DNA from: Pseudorhodoplanes sp049324435
GTDB lineage: Bacteria > Pseudomonadota > Alphaproteobacteria > Rhizobiales > Xanthobacteraceae
DNA length: 64,000 bases
Reading direction: 5' to 3'
Assembly: GCA_049324435.1 (NCBI GenBank)
Contig: JBMOOQ010000060.1
Location: 82,397-146,396, forward strand
The position numbers and the translations under genes were made by a program. This document shows, one piece after another, positions 17,716 to 26,403 of the stretch. Within the stretch, counting starts at the first letter, position 1, and the number at the start of each line of letters is the position of its first letter. The notes below the pieces were generated by a model that saw only the letters and a program-made list of their open reading frames with translations, ran no database searches and was not told the origin of the DNA.

Positions 17716-19344
17716 ATGGCGCGGTACGTATTCATCACCGGCGGCGTGGTGTCCTCACTGGGGAAAGGCCTGGCATCGGCGGCGCTCGGCGCAACGCTGC
17801 AGGCGCGCGGCTACAAGGTCCGGCTGCGCAAGCTCGATCCGTATCTCAATGTCGATCCCGGCACGATGTCGCCGTACCAGCACGGCGAGGTGTTCGTCAC
17901 CGACGACGGCGCCGAAACCGATCTCGATCTCGGCCATTACGAGCGATTCACCGGCCGTCCCGCCAACAAGCAGGACAACATCACCACGGGGCGCATCTAT
18001 CAGGACATCATCGCCAAGGAACGCCGCGGCGATTATCTCGGCGCCACCGTGCAGGTGGTCCCTCACGTCACCAACGCGATCAAGGATTTCATCAGAGACG
18101 GCAATGACGGCTACGATTTCGTGCTGTGCGAGATCGGCGGCACCGTCGGCGATATCGAGGGCCTGCCTTTCTTCGAGGCGATCCGCCAGTTCGGCAACGA
18201 GGTTCCGCGCGGCCACGCGATCTACATCCACCTGACGCTGCTGCCGTATATTCCGAGCGCCGGCGAGCTCAAGACCAAGCCGACGCAGCATTCGGTGAAG
18301 GAGCTTCGCTCGATCGGCATTCAGCCCGATATCCTGTTGTGCCGCACCGACCGGCCGATTCCGCCGGAGGAGCGAAGGAAGCTCGGCCTGTTCTGTAACG
18401 TGCGCGAAAGTGCCGTGATCGAGGCGCGCGATGTCGACAATATCTACGCGGTGCCCGAGGCCTATCACGCCGCCGGTCTCGACCGCGAAGTGCTGGCTGC
18501 ATTCGGCATCGAGGACAAGACGCCACCGGATCTCAAGCGCTGGCACCTGATCAACGACCGCATCCGCAATCCGGAAGGGCAGGTGACGATCGCAATCGTC
18601 GGCAAATATACCGGCATGAAGGATGCTTATAAGTCGCTGATCGAAGCGCTCTCGCACGGCGGCATCCCGAACAAGGTGAAGGTCAATCTCGACTGGATCG
18701 AGTCGGAGGTGTTCGAGCACGAGGACCCGACGCCGTTTCTGGAGCACGTCAACGGCATTCTGGTGCCGGGCGGCTTCGGCCAGCGCGGTGCGGAAGGAAA
18801 AATCCGTGCGGCGCAATTCGCGCGCGAGCGCAGCGTTCCTTATTTCGGAATCTGCTTCGGCATGCAGATGGCGGTGATCGAAGCCGCGCGCAACCTGTGC
18901 GGCATCGAGAATGCCAACTCGACCGAGTTCGGACCGACGCCAGAGCCGGTCGTCGGCCTGATGACCGAATGGCTGAAAGGCAACGAATTGCAGAAGCGCG
19001 CGGCCGGCGGCGATCTCGGCGGCACGATGCGGCTCGGTGCCTATCCGGCGACGCTCGTGCGCGGCAGCCGCGTCGCCGGCATCTACGGCACGACGCAGAT
19101 TTCGGAGCGCCACCGGCATCGCTACGAGGTCAACACCGCCTACAAGGACAGACTTGAGCAGCACGGCCTGCGCTTCTCCGGCATGTCACCGGACGGCATC
19201 CTGCCGGAGATCGTTGAGTATCAGGACCATCCCTGGTTCGTCGGCGTGCAGTTTCACCCCGAGCTGAAATCGCGGCCGTTCGAGCCGCATCCGCTGTTCG
19301 CATCGTTCATCGGGGCGGCGGTGGAGCAGAGCCGGTTGGTGTAG
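17716..19344 (+). CDS. pyrG: CTP synthase
   Basis: It aminates UTP to CTP using glutamine. The 542 residues have the N-terminal synthetase domain (MARYVFITGGVVSSLGKGLASAA P-loop, LDPYLNVDPGTMSP) and a C-terminal class I glutamine amidotransferase domain. Its nucleophilic Cys is in FGICFGMQMAVIEAARN and its His/Glu in VQFHPELKSRP. It is convergent with ctaD, with 48 bp between them. Confidence 0.98.
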   Translation: MARYVFITGGVVSSLGKGLASAALGATLQARGYKVRLRKLDPYLNVDPGTMSPYQHGEVFVTDDGAETDLDLGHYERFTGRPANKQDNITTGRIYQDIIAKERRGDYLGATVQVVPHVTNAIKDFIRDGNDGYDFVLCEIGGTVGDIEGLPFFEAIRQFGNEVPRGHAIYIHLTLLPYIPSAGELKTKPTQHSVKELRSIGIQPDILLCRTDRPIPPEERRKLGLFCNVRESAVIEARDVDNIYAVPEAYHAAGLDREVLAAFGIEDKTPPDLKRWHLINDRIRNPEGQVTIAIVGKYTGMKDAYKSLIEALSHGGIPNKVKVNLDWIESEVFEHEDPTPFLEHVNGILVPGGFGQRGAEGKIRAAQFARERSVPYFGICFGMQMAVIEAARNLCGIENANSTEFGPTPEPVVGLMTEWLKGNELQKRAAGGDLGGTMRLGAYPATLVRGSRVAGIYGTTQISERHRHRYEVNTAYKDRLEQHGLRFSGMSPDGILPEIVEYQDHPWFVGVQFHPELKSRPFEPHPLFASFIGAAVEQSRLV

Positions 19345-19392
19345 CCCAGACGTGAACGGCGGCAGCGCCGGTCCAAGGACCGCGGAGCAAGC

Positions 19393-21018
19393 TCACCCGA
19401 TCCTTGGCAACTTCTCGAACTGATGGAACGGCGGCGGTGAGGGCAGCGTCCATTCCAGGGTGGTCGCGCCTTCGCCCCAAGGGTTGTCACCGGCCAGGGC
19501 CTTGCGCTTGAACGCCATCGCCATCGCATAGAAGAACACGAACAACCCGGCAAAGAACACATAGGAACCGATCGACGAGATGTAGTTCCAGCCGGCATAG
19601 GCGTCCGGATAATCGGCGATACGGCGCGGCATACCGGCCATGCCGAGGAAGTGCTGGGGGAAGAAGATCAGGTTGGCGCCGATGAAGGCAAGCCAGAAAT
19701 GCACTTTGCCGAGCGTCTCCGAATACATGTATCCGGTGATTTTCGGGAACCAGTAATACCAGCCGGCGAAGATGCCGAAGGTGGCGCCGAGCGACATCGT
19801 GTAGTGGAAATGCGCCACGACATAATAGGTGTCGTGGAAGGCGCGGTCGACGCCGGCATTGGCGAGCACGACGCCGGTGACGCCGCCGATGGTGAACAGG
19901 AAAATGAAGCCCATCGCCCACATCATCGGCGTCTTGAACTGGATCGAACCGCCCCACATGGTCGCGATCCAAGAAAAGATTTTCACGCCGGTCGGTACCG
20001 CGATCACCATGGTGGCGGCGACAAAATAAGCCTGCGTCGCCGTGTTCATGCCGACCGTGTACATGTGATGGGCCCATACCACAAAGCCGATCGCGCCGAT
20101 CGCAACCATGGCATAGGCCATGCCGAGATAGCCGAAGACCGGCTTCCTGGCGAAGGTCGCGACGATCTGGCTGATGATGCCGAAGGCCGGCAGGATCAGG
20201 ATATAGACCTCCGGGTGTCCGAAGAACCAGAACAGATGCTGATAGAGCAGCGGATCGCCGCCGCCGTCCGGCGAGAAGAAGGTGGTGCCGAAATTGCGGT
20301 CGGTCAGCAGCATGGTGATAGCGCCGGCCAAGACCGGCAGCGACAGCAGCAGCAGGAACGCGGTCACCAGCACCGACCACACAAAGAGCGGCATCTTGTG
20401 CAGCGTCATGCCCGGCGCGCGCATATTGAAGATGGTGGTGATGAAGTTGATGGCGCCAAGAATCGAGGAGGCGCCCGCGATATGCAGCGCGAGGATGCCG
20501 AAATCCACCGCCGGTCCGGGATGGCCGGAGGTCGCCAGCGGCGCATAGACGGTCCAGCCGGTGCCGACGCCATTCTCGCCCGGCGCGCCTTCGACGAACA
20601 TCGAGATGACAAGCAAGGTGAGCGCCGATGGCAGCAGCCAGAACGAAATGTTGTTCATGCGCGGGAATGCCATGTCCGGTGCGCCGATCATGATCGGCAC
20701 GAACCAGTTGCCGAAGCCGCCGATCAGCGCCGGCATGATCATGAAGAACACCATGATCAGTCCGTGCGCGGTCACGAAGACATTGAAGGTGTGGGCGCTT
20801 GCGAAAATCTGCATGCCCGGCTCCTGCAATTCGAGCCGCATGCCGATCGAGAGAATACCGCCGATCACGCCCGCAACGATCGCAAAGATCAGATAGAGCG
20901 TGCCGATATCCTTGTGGTTGGTCGAATAGACGTAGCGCCGCCACCCGGTCGGATGATCGTGCGCCTCGTGGGCTTGAGGCGTTTCGCCGTGCGGTCTGTC
21001 GATTGTCCTTGCGTCCAC
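19393..21018 (-). CDS. ctaD: Cytochrome c oxidase subunit I (aa3 type), orphan
   Basis: This is the catalytic heme-copper subunit of aa3-type cytochrome c oxidase, in the inner membrane. The 541 residues have twelve-helix family sequence with HGLIMVFFMIMPALIGGFGNW, GAPDMAFPRMNN (proton-channel Asp), WFFGHPEVYILILP (copper ligand His, cross-linked Tyr and channel Glu) and HHMYTVGM. I choose the GTG at 21018, with a GGGGGG ribosome-binding site just upstream; an open frame continues 85 codons further without homology. No subunit II, III, ctaB or ctaG is nearby, so it is a stand-alone copy. A perfect FNR/FixK site lies 65-78 bases upstream. Confidence 0.95.
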   Translation of the reverse strand: MDARTIDRPHGETPQAHEAHDHPTGWRRYVYSTNHKDIGTLYLIFAIVAGVIGGILSIGMRLELQEPGMQIFASAHTFNVFVTAHGLIMVFFMIMPALIGGFGNWFVPIMIGAPDMAFPRMNNISFWLLPSALTLLVISMFVEGAPGENGVGTGWTVYAPLATSGHPGPAVDFGILALHIAGASSILGAINFITTIFNMRAPGMTLHKMPLFVWSVLVTAFLLLLSLPVLAGAITMLLTDRNFGTTFFSPDGGGDPLLYQHLFWFFGHPEVYILILPAFGIISQIVATFARKPVFGYLGMAYAMVAIGAIGFVVWAHHMYTVGMNTATQAYFVAATMVIAVPTGVKIFSWIATMWGGSIQFKTPMMWAMGFIFLFTIGGVTGVVLANAGVDRAFHDTYYVVAHFHYTMSLGATFGIFAGWYYWFPKITGYMYSETLGKVHFWLAFIGANLIFFPQHFLGMAGMPRRIADYPDAYAGWNYISSIGSYVFFAGLFVFFYAMAMAFKRKALAGDNPWGEGATTLEWTLPSPPPFHQFEKLPRIG

Positions 21019-21082
21019 CTTGCCCCCCGGAGAGGTATCGTTGCAGTCACAACGAATAGGGCGATGCGCAGGAGTCCGGTCC

Positions 21083-21096
21083 TTGATCCAGATCAA
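21083..21096 (-). promoter_or_regulatory. FNR/FixK-type operator upstream of ctaD
   Basis: TTGATCCAGATCAA is a perfect dyad (TTGAT-N4-ATCAA) matching the FNR/FixK/Anr consensus. It extends to CCTTGATCCAGATCAAGG. Its centre is about 71 bases from the ctaD start. A possible -10 (TATTCG, 21058-21053) would put the site near -43, the class II activator position. It could also serve the divergent VOC gene, 117 bases away. Confidence 0.75.
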
Positions 21097-21212
21097 GGAA
21101 TTTCGGGCGGTATCTCGCCGCGGCTCAAATCCTGGCCTATATCCACGGCGCCGCCAGCGCGCCGATAGCTGCGTCGCGGACAGGACTTTTGAGGTGGGAG
21201 AGCACGGGGACA

Positions 21213-22079
21213 ATGCCACGCGGCCTCGATCATATCGTTCACGCAGTCCGCGATCTCGACGCGGGCGCGGCACTGTACCGGCGGCTCGGGTTCACCGTGG
21301 GGGCGCGCAACCGCCATCCCTGGGGCACCCACAATCACATCGTGCAATTGCCCGGCTTCTTCGTCGAGGTGCTGACCATGGCCGAGCCGTCCAAACTCGG
21401 CGACGACGGCTTCTCGACACTATTCGGCGATTACAACCGGCGTTTTCTGGAGGCAGGGGAAGGCTTCTCGCTCCTCATTCTCGAAAGCACGAATGCCGCG
21501 GACGATGCCCGGGCCTTTGCCGATGCCGGGATCGCGGCATCCGACGTGATGCGCTTCGAGCGGGCTGGCACCCGGCCGGACGGCTCGCCGATGACCGTGG
21601 CATTCTCGCTTGCTTTTGCGCGCGATGCGCGCGCCCCCGCCCACAATTTTGCGGTGTGCCAGCAGCATTATCCCGAGAATTTCTGGAATCCGGCCTGGCA
21701 GCATCATGCGAATGCCGTGACCGGCGTCGGCGGCGTCGTGATGGTCGCCGACAATCCGAGCGACCATCACATTTTCATGTCGGCCTTTACCGGCGAACGC
21801 GATTTGCAGTCGACGTCGAGCGGGATCACGGTCAGAACCCCGCGCGGCGATATTCAGATCATCACGCCGGCCGCCTTTGCCGATCACTTTGGTGTCGCCG
21901 CGCCTGACGTTGCCGATGGCGGACGGCTTGTGGCGCTGCGTCTGATTTCATCCGACATGACCGCAACTGCGGCCAGCCTGTCGTCCGGCGCATTGTCACC
22001 GGTCCGGCAGATGAACCGCCTCGTGGTTCCGCCGGGTCAGGCGCTGGGCGCGGCCCTCGTATTCGAGCCGGCACATTGA
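21213..22079 (+). CDS. VOC-superfamily (glyoxalase-like) protein
   Basis: This is a protein of the vicinal-oxygen-chelate fold, probably a metal-dependent lyase, isomerase or dioxygenase of unknown substrate. The 288 residues begin MPRGLDHIVHAVRDLDAGAALYRRLGF, the canonical first beta-alpha-beta-beta-beta module with its metal-ligand His, followed by WGTHNHIVQLPGFFVEVL. A second module begins near HHANAVTGVGGVVMVADNP. The arrangement resembles the Glyoxalase_3-like domain. CGGGGAC precedes the ATG. It is followed 28 bases later by kdsA and may be co-transcribed, but no functional link is evident. Confidence 0.75.
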   Translation: MPRGLDHIVHAVRDLDAGAALYRRLGFTVGARNRHPWGTHNHIVQLPGFFVEVLTMAEPSKLGDDGFSTLFGDYNRRFLEAGEGFSLLILESTNAADDARAFADAGIAASDVMRFERAGTRPDGSPMTVAFSLAFARDARAPAHNFAVCQQHYPENFWNPAWQHHANAVTGVGGVVMVADNPSDHHIFMSAFTGERDLQSTSSGITVRTPRGDIQIITPAAFADHFGVAAPDVADGGRLVALRLISSDMTATAASLSSGALSPVRQMNRLVVPPGQALGAALVFEPAH

Positions 22080-22107
22080 TTCCCCGAAGCTCCCGGCGCA
22101 TGGTTTC

Positions 22108-22953
22108 ATGCAAATGGACAAGTCCTTGATTCCAAATGCCGTCGTGGATGTCGCTACCGCGCGCTTCGGCAACGATTTGCCGCTGGCGCTGATCGCGGGT
22201 CCCTGCCAGCTCGAAAGCCGGGCGCATGCGCTGGAAATGGCATCCGCGCTGAAGGAGATAGCGGGGCGTCTCGGTATCGGGCTCGTTTACAAGACCTCGT
22301 TCGACAAGGCGAACCGCACCAGCGGCAAGGCCGCGCGCGGCATCGGGCTCGACGCCGCGCTGCCGATCTTTGCCGAAATCCGCTCGTCGCTTGGCCTTCC
22401 GGTGCTGACCGACGTGCATGAGATCGGCCAGTGCGCGATCGCAGCGCAGGCGGTCGACGTCCTGCAGATCCCGGCCTTCCTGTGCCGGCAGACCGATCTT
22501 CTGATCGCAGCGGCAAAGACCGGACGCGCCATCAATGTGAAAAAGGGCCAGTTCCTCGCGCCCTGGGACATGAAGAATGTGGTGGCGAAGATTACCGATG
22601 CCGGCAATCCGCGGGTGCTGGTCACCGAGCGCGGCGTCTCGTTTGGCTACAATACGCTCGTGTCGGATATGCGCGCGCTCCCGGAACTGGCAAAGACCGG
22701 CGCCCCGGTGATTTTCGATGCGACGCATTCGGTGCAGCAGCCGGGCGGGCAGGGCACAGCGTCCGGAGGGCAGCGCGAATATGTGGCGGTGCTGGCGCGT
22801 GCGGCAGTCGCGGTCGGGGTCGCGGGCGTGTTCATCGAAACCCATCAGGATCCGGACCGTGCGCCGTCAGACGGCCCGAACATGATCGCGCTGAAGGACC
22901 TCGAGCCGCTGCTGACAACGTTAATGGCCTTCGACCGGCTGGCGAAAAGCTGA
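22108..22953 (+). CDS. kdsA: 3-deoxy-8-phosphooctulonate synthase
   Basis: It condenses phosphoenolpyruvate with arabinose 5-phosphate to Kdo-8-phosphate, which feeds lipopolysaccharide core synthesis. The 281 residues show the PEP-binding LIAGPCQLES, YKTSFDKANRTS, TDVHE, NVKKGQFLAPWDMKN and FDATHSVQQPGG, all diagnostic. The start could be either of two ATGs two codons apart (22108 or 22114). Confidence 0.96.
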   Translation: MQMDKSLIPNAVVDVATARFGNDLPLALIAGPCQLESRAHALEMASALKEIAGRLGIGLVYKTSFDKANRTSGKAARGIGLDAALPIFAEIRSSLGLPVLTDVHEIGQCAIAAQAVDVLQIPAFLCRQTDLLIAAAKTGRAINVKKGQFLAPWDMKNVVAKITDAGNPRVLVTERGVSFGYNTLVSDMRALPELAKTGAPVIFDATHSVQQPGGQGTASGGQREYVAVLARAAVAVGVAGVFIETHQDPDRAPSDGPNMIALKDLEPLLTTLMAFDRLAKS

Positions 22954-23044
22954 ATTGTCGAGATACCGCAACCAATGAATGGGGTTCGCGCCAACGCGGA
23001 CCCGCGCCGTTTTCCAAAGAGCAATCGCTTCTCAATTTCAAACA

Positions 23045-24214
23045 ATGAATCGCGAACTCGTCATCATTGCACTGATCGTCTTCGTCACCTCGCTGTTCAC
23101 ACGTTCGGTCGATCCTGTGGTGCCGCTGATCGCCGACGGGCTTGCGGTACAGGTCGGAACCGCGGCGCTGCTCTCCACCGCCTTCGCGCTGCCCTATGCA
23201 TTGGTGCAGCCGGTGCTCGGCGCGCTGGGCGACATGATGAGCAAGACCAAGCTGATGAGCATCAGCCTCGTGATGCTGGTCTTGTCAGCGGCCGTGAGCG
23301 CCACGGCAACCGACTTCACGGTGCTGCTGCTGTCGCGGATCGCGGCCGGGATCGCCTCGGGCGGCATTTTTCCGATCTCGCTCGCCTATGCCGGCGACCG
23401 CATTCCGGTCGCCAAGCGGCAGGTGGCGATATCCCGGCTGCTGGCCGCAACCATGACCGGCAATCTCCTGGGCGCATCGCTCGCCGGTATCGTCGGCGAT
23501 CTTGCCGGCTGGCGTGCAGTATTCGTGGTCGTCGGCCTGCTCGGCCTGATCGTGACGATCGCGTCGCTGATCGGATTTCGGAAAGTCCCGAAGGAAACGC
23601 CTGCCGGTTTCGATCTCGCGACGGTCGGCCCGAACTACCGGGCGATTTTTTCCAATCCGCATGCCAAAATCTGTTTTGGCGCCGTCTTTATCGAAGCACT
23701 GCTGGTCTTCGGCATCTTCCCCTATATGGCAGCCATCCTGCTTGAGGCTGGAGAAACACGGGCCTCGATCGCGGGCATCGTGCTTGCGGGCTTCGGCATC
23801 GGCGCGGTCATCTACACCCTCATGGTCCGCGTGCTTCTGCACCGGCTCGGCGAGCGCCGGATGATGCTGGGCGGCGGCCTGATCATGGCGGCGTTTCTCT
23901 TGCTGCTGACGGTGCGCATGCCCTGGCCGCTGGAATTTGCGAACTTCGTTCTGCTCGGCTTCGGCTTTTACTGGCTGCATGGCAGCATCCAGGTCTTTGC
24001 AACCGAACTCGCGCCGCAGGCCCGCGGCTCGGCGATGGCGCTGCACTCGATGTCGTTCTTTCTCGGGCAGGCGGCCGGCCCGGTCGTGTATGGCGTGGGC
24101 TTTGCGACGGCCGGCAAGACGCCGCTGTTGATCGCGGGCGCCGTGCTGATCGCGCTGGTCGGTTATGTGTGCTCGGTGAAGCTGCGGCGCCCGGCGTCAC
24201 CGGCTGCGGCGTAA
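23045..24214 (+). CDS. Major facilitator superfamily transporter
   Basis: This is an inner-membrane MFS transporter of 389 residues with about 12 hydrophobic helices. The A-motif-like loop between helices 2 and 3 reads GALGDMMSKTKLM, and helix 5 carries the Gly/Pro-rich region typical of drug:H+ antiporters (RLLAATMTGNLLGASLAGIVGDLAGWR). The substrate is unknown. I use the ATG at 23045, where homology to membrane helix 1 begins; no strong ribosome-binding site is visible. The open frame upstream (to 22979) looks non-coding. The stop is 1 base from the queF stop on the other strand. Confidence 0.85.
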   Translation: MNRELVIIALIVFVTSLFTRSVDPVVPLIADGLAVQVGTAALLSTAFALPYALVQPVLGALGDMMSKTKLMSISLVMLVLSAAVSATATDFTVLLLSRIAAGIASGGIFPISLAYAGDRIPVAKRQVAISRLLAATMTGNLLGASLAGIVGDLAGWRAVFVVVGLLGLIVTIASLIGFRKVPKETPAGFDLATVGPNYRAIFSNPHAKICFGAVFIEALLVFGIFPYMAAILLEAGETRASIAGIVLAGFGIGAVIYTLMVRVLLHRLGERRMMLGGGLIMAAFLLLLTVRMPWPLEFANFVLLGFGFYWLHGSIQVFATELAPQARGSAMALHSMSFFLGQAAGPVVYGVGFATAGKTPLLIAGAVLIALVGYVCSVKLRRPASPAAA

Positions 24215-24215
24215 A

Positions 24216-24677
24216 TCACCCCCGGCCGCGATAGGACGGCACGCCCTGATCGGGCACCCAGACGCCGTCCGGCAGCTTGCCCGCCTGCCAGAACACATCG
24301 ATCGGCATGCCGCCGCGCGGATACCAATAGCCGCCGATCCGCAGCCATCGCGGCTTCAGGAGAGCAACAAGCCGCTTGCCGATCGCTACGGTGCAATCCT
24401 CGTGAAAGGCACCGTGGTTTCTGAAGGAATTCAGGTACAGCTTCAGCGACTTCGACTCGACCAGAAACTTGTTCGGAACATAGTCGAGCACGAAATGCGC
24501 AAAATCCGGCTGTCCGGTGATCGGGCAGAGCGCGGTGAATTCCGGCATCGTGAAGCGCACGACGTAATGCGTGTCCGGATGCGGGTTCGCCACGCGGTCG
24601 AGCTGCGCTTCGTCGGGCGAAGCGGGCAGGGGCGTCGGTTTGCCGAGCTGGGTCGGTTCTATGATTTTGCGGGCCAT
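24216..24677 (-). CDS. queF: NADPH-dependent 7-cyano-7-deazaguanine reductase
   Basis: It reduces preQ0 to preQ1, the last free-base step of queuosine biosynthesis. The 153 residues are of the short, unimodular type, with the catalytic Cys51 in LCPITGQPDFAHF and the NADPH-binding ESKSLKLYLNSFRNHGAFHEDC. It starts 9 bases after the stop of the caspase-like gene, so the two may share a transcript despite unrelated roles. No other queuosine genes are in the window. Confidence 0.95.
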   Translation of the reverse strand: MARKIIEPTQLGKPTPLPASPDEAQLDRVANPHPDTHYVVRFTMPEFTALCPITGQPDFAHFVLDYVPNKFLVESKSLKLYLNSFRNHGAFHEDCTVAIGKRLVALLKPRWLRIGGYWYPRGGMPIDVFWQAGKLPDGVWVPDQGVPSYRGRG

Positions 24678-24686
24678 GGCGACGGT

Positions 24687-26234
24687 CTAGCGGACGTTCC
24701 TGAGCCGCGCCAGAGCCTGCTGCGCGATCTGGTCCCCGTAGGTCGCGCCCACCTCGTACAGGATGCGCGCCTTGGCGAGGTCCTTCGGCACGCCTTCACC
24801 CAACTCATATTGCGAGGCGAGATTGGCAGGCGCGCTGTCGTCGCCGCCGAGCATCGCCTGTTCGAACAGCCGCACCGCGCGCACGGGATCCTTCGGCACG
24901 CCCTGACCCTGGGCATAGAGAACGCCGAGATTGTTCATCACCACCGGGTGCTCCGGCGCCATCGCGTAGTATTTCAGCGCCCGCGCATAATCCACCTTCA
25001 CGCCGCGCCCGACCTGATACATGAAGCCGAGATTCTTGATGGCGCTGGCGTCGCCTTCCTTGGCGGCCTTCTCGAAGGTTTTCATTGCATTGGCAAAGCT
25101 CTGCGGCCCGCCATGACCGAAGAAATCCATGCGACCGAGCTCGGTGAGGGCTTCGGTGGCTCCGAGGTCGTAGGCACCCTTAAACACGATCCGTGCTTTT
25201 GCGTAATCGCCTGCGCCGTAATAGAGCGCACGGCCGAACTGATAATGCAGGCGCCCGTTATTCTGGTCGGCGACCACGGCCTTGGCGCAGGCCTGAACCG
25301 CGGCCTTGGTCACCTTCTTGTAGTGGACGCCGCGCACATTGGCCGGCTTGTTGGGCGAGTAGGGATCGGCGGCGAGCCGGTCGCATTCGCCGGAAATCAG
25401 CTCGGCCTCCGGTATGGTCGCGCGCAATCCTTCCTCGGCCACGATCTCGGCGATGTTGCCGGTCTTCTTGCTGGGCTGCGGCTGCAGCACGACCTCGGTG
25501 CGCAATGAGGAGTGATCCCAGGGAATCTGCTTCTCTTTGGTCGTGGCCACGACGTCGGTCCGGACACGCCGCAACACACTGGAAATCTCCAGGCCCGGCG
25601 TCTGGATGTGCTTCAACAGAGCCGCGGTGAACGGACTGTTCCGGCCGTCGCCATCGAGGGCCACGTTGTCCGGCTGCGTGGCAAACGCGATCATGGTGTC
25701 GATCGAGCCTTTGACCTGCGCGAGACCGGCACCGACGCTCGCGGACCGCGTGGCCAGCTTGCGGTCCATGCCGCTGACGAACGGATTGTCGCGGCAGGCA
25801 TCGAGGAAGATCAGGTTGATGCGCTGCTCGGCATCCATCTGCCGCAGCACATAATCGAGGCTGACCGCTGCGAAATTGAGATCGGTTGTCGCGTCAAGCT
25901 TGGCATCGACCGGCACGAGATAGTTGACGTTATCGACCTGAAGTCCGTGCCCCGCATAGAAGAAGACGATGACCTTCGCCCCGCGCGATTTCTGGGTGAA
26001 GCTGCGGATCGCGTTTTCCATGCCGAGCCGGTCGAGATCGATGCCCTGGACGACATCGAATTTGAGCTTGCGGAGCGCATCGGCGATATCGGTGGCGTCA
26101 TTGCGCGGATTCGAAAGCGGGGCGGCGTTGCGATAGGCGCTGTTGCCGATCACCAGCGCCACCCGGTCGGCGGCGGACGCGGTTGCGGCCGTTGTGATCA
26201 TGACGAACAGGGCCAGAAGCGCGATTATCCGCAT
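24687..26234 (-). CDS. Secreted caspase-like (C14) protein with Sel1/TPR-type repeats
   Basis: This is a probable periplasmic orthocaspase-type cysteine peptidase. The 515 residues begin with a signal peptide (cleavage probably after TASA, about residue 21), followed by a C14 caspase-like domain with both catalytic residues: His96 in FFYAGHGLQ and Cys147 in LIFLDACRDNP. The region from about residue 290 to the end holds at least four Sel1-like alpha-alpha repeats (GRALYYGAGDYAKARIVF, NLGFMYQVGRGVKVDYARAL, NNLGVLYAQGQGVPKDPVRA, QYELGEGVPKDLAKARILYE), probably for protein binding. The biological role of such proteins in Hyphomicrobiales is unclear. It is divergent from eno. Confidence 0.88.
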   Translation of the reverse strand: MRIIALLALFVMITTAATASAADRVALVIGNSAYRNAAPLSNPRNDATDIADALRKLKFDVVQGIDLDRLGMENAIRSFTQKSRGAKVIVFFYAGHGLQVDNVNYLVPVDAKLDATTDLNFAAVSLDYVLRQMDAEQRINLIFLDACRDNPFVSGMDRKLATRSASVGAGLAQVKGSIDTMIAFATQPDNVALDGDGRNSPFTAALLKHIQTPGLEISSVLRRVRTDVVATTKEKQIPWDHSSLRTEVVLQPQPSKKTGNIAEIVAEEGLRATIPEAELISGECDRLAADPYSPNKPANVRGVHYKKVTKAAVQACAKAVVADQNNGRLHYQFGRALYYGAGDYAKARIVFKGAYDLGATEALTELGRMDFFGHGGPQSFANAMKTFEKAAKEGDASAIKNLGFMYQVGRGVKVDYARALKYYAMAPEHPVVMNNLGVLYAQGQGVPKDPVRAVRLFEQAMLGGDDSAPANLASQYELGEGVPKDLAKARILYEVGATYGDQIAQQALARLRNVR

Positions 26235-26403
26235 GGATCGCCTCGTCGGTCGGGTCCGGAGGCATCAAAATCCTATGCGCGTTCTGCCGGCGTCAAGCAG
26301 ACAATCGGTCACGATCGCTCCATCCGAGGTCCCGGCTTGCGCGGACTTCGCCATCCTGTACAAGCGGCGCCGAAAGCAAAAAACCTGAGCCGGACCTGAG
26401 CCC

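Noticed and set aside
19345..19392. Bidirectional terminator between pyrG and ctaD
   Set aside because: CGGTCC AA GGACCG has a 2-base loop, too small for a stable stem of that form, and there is no T run on either side.
21019..21273. N-terminal extension of ctaD to 21273
   Set aside because: The 85 extra codons show no transmembrane or family sequence and cross the FNR/FixK dyad; the GTG at 21018 has a strong ribosome-binding site.
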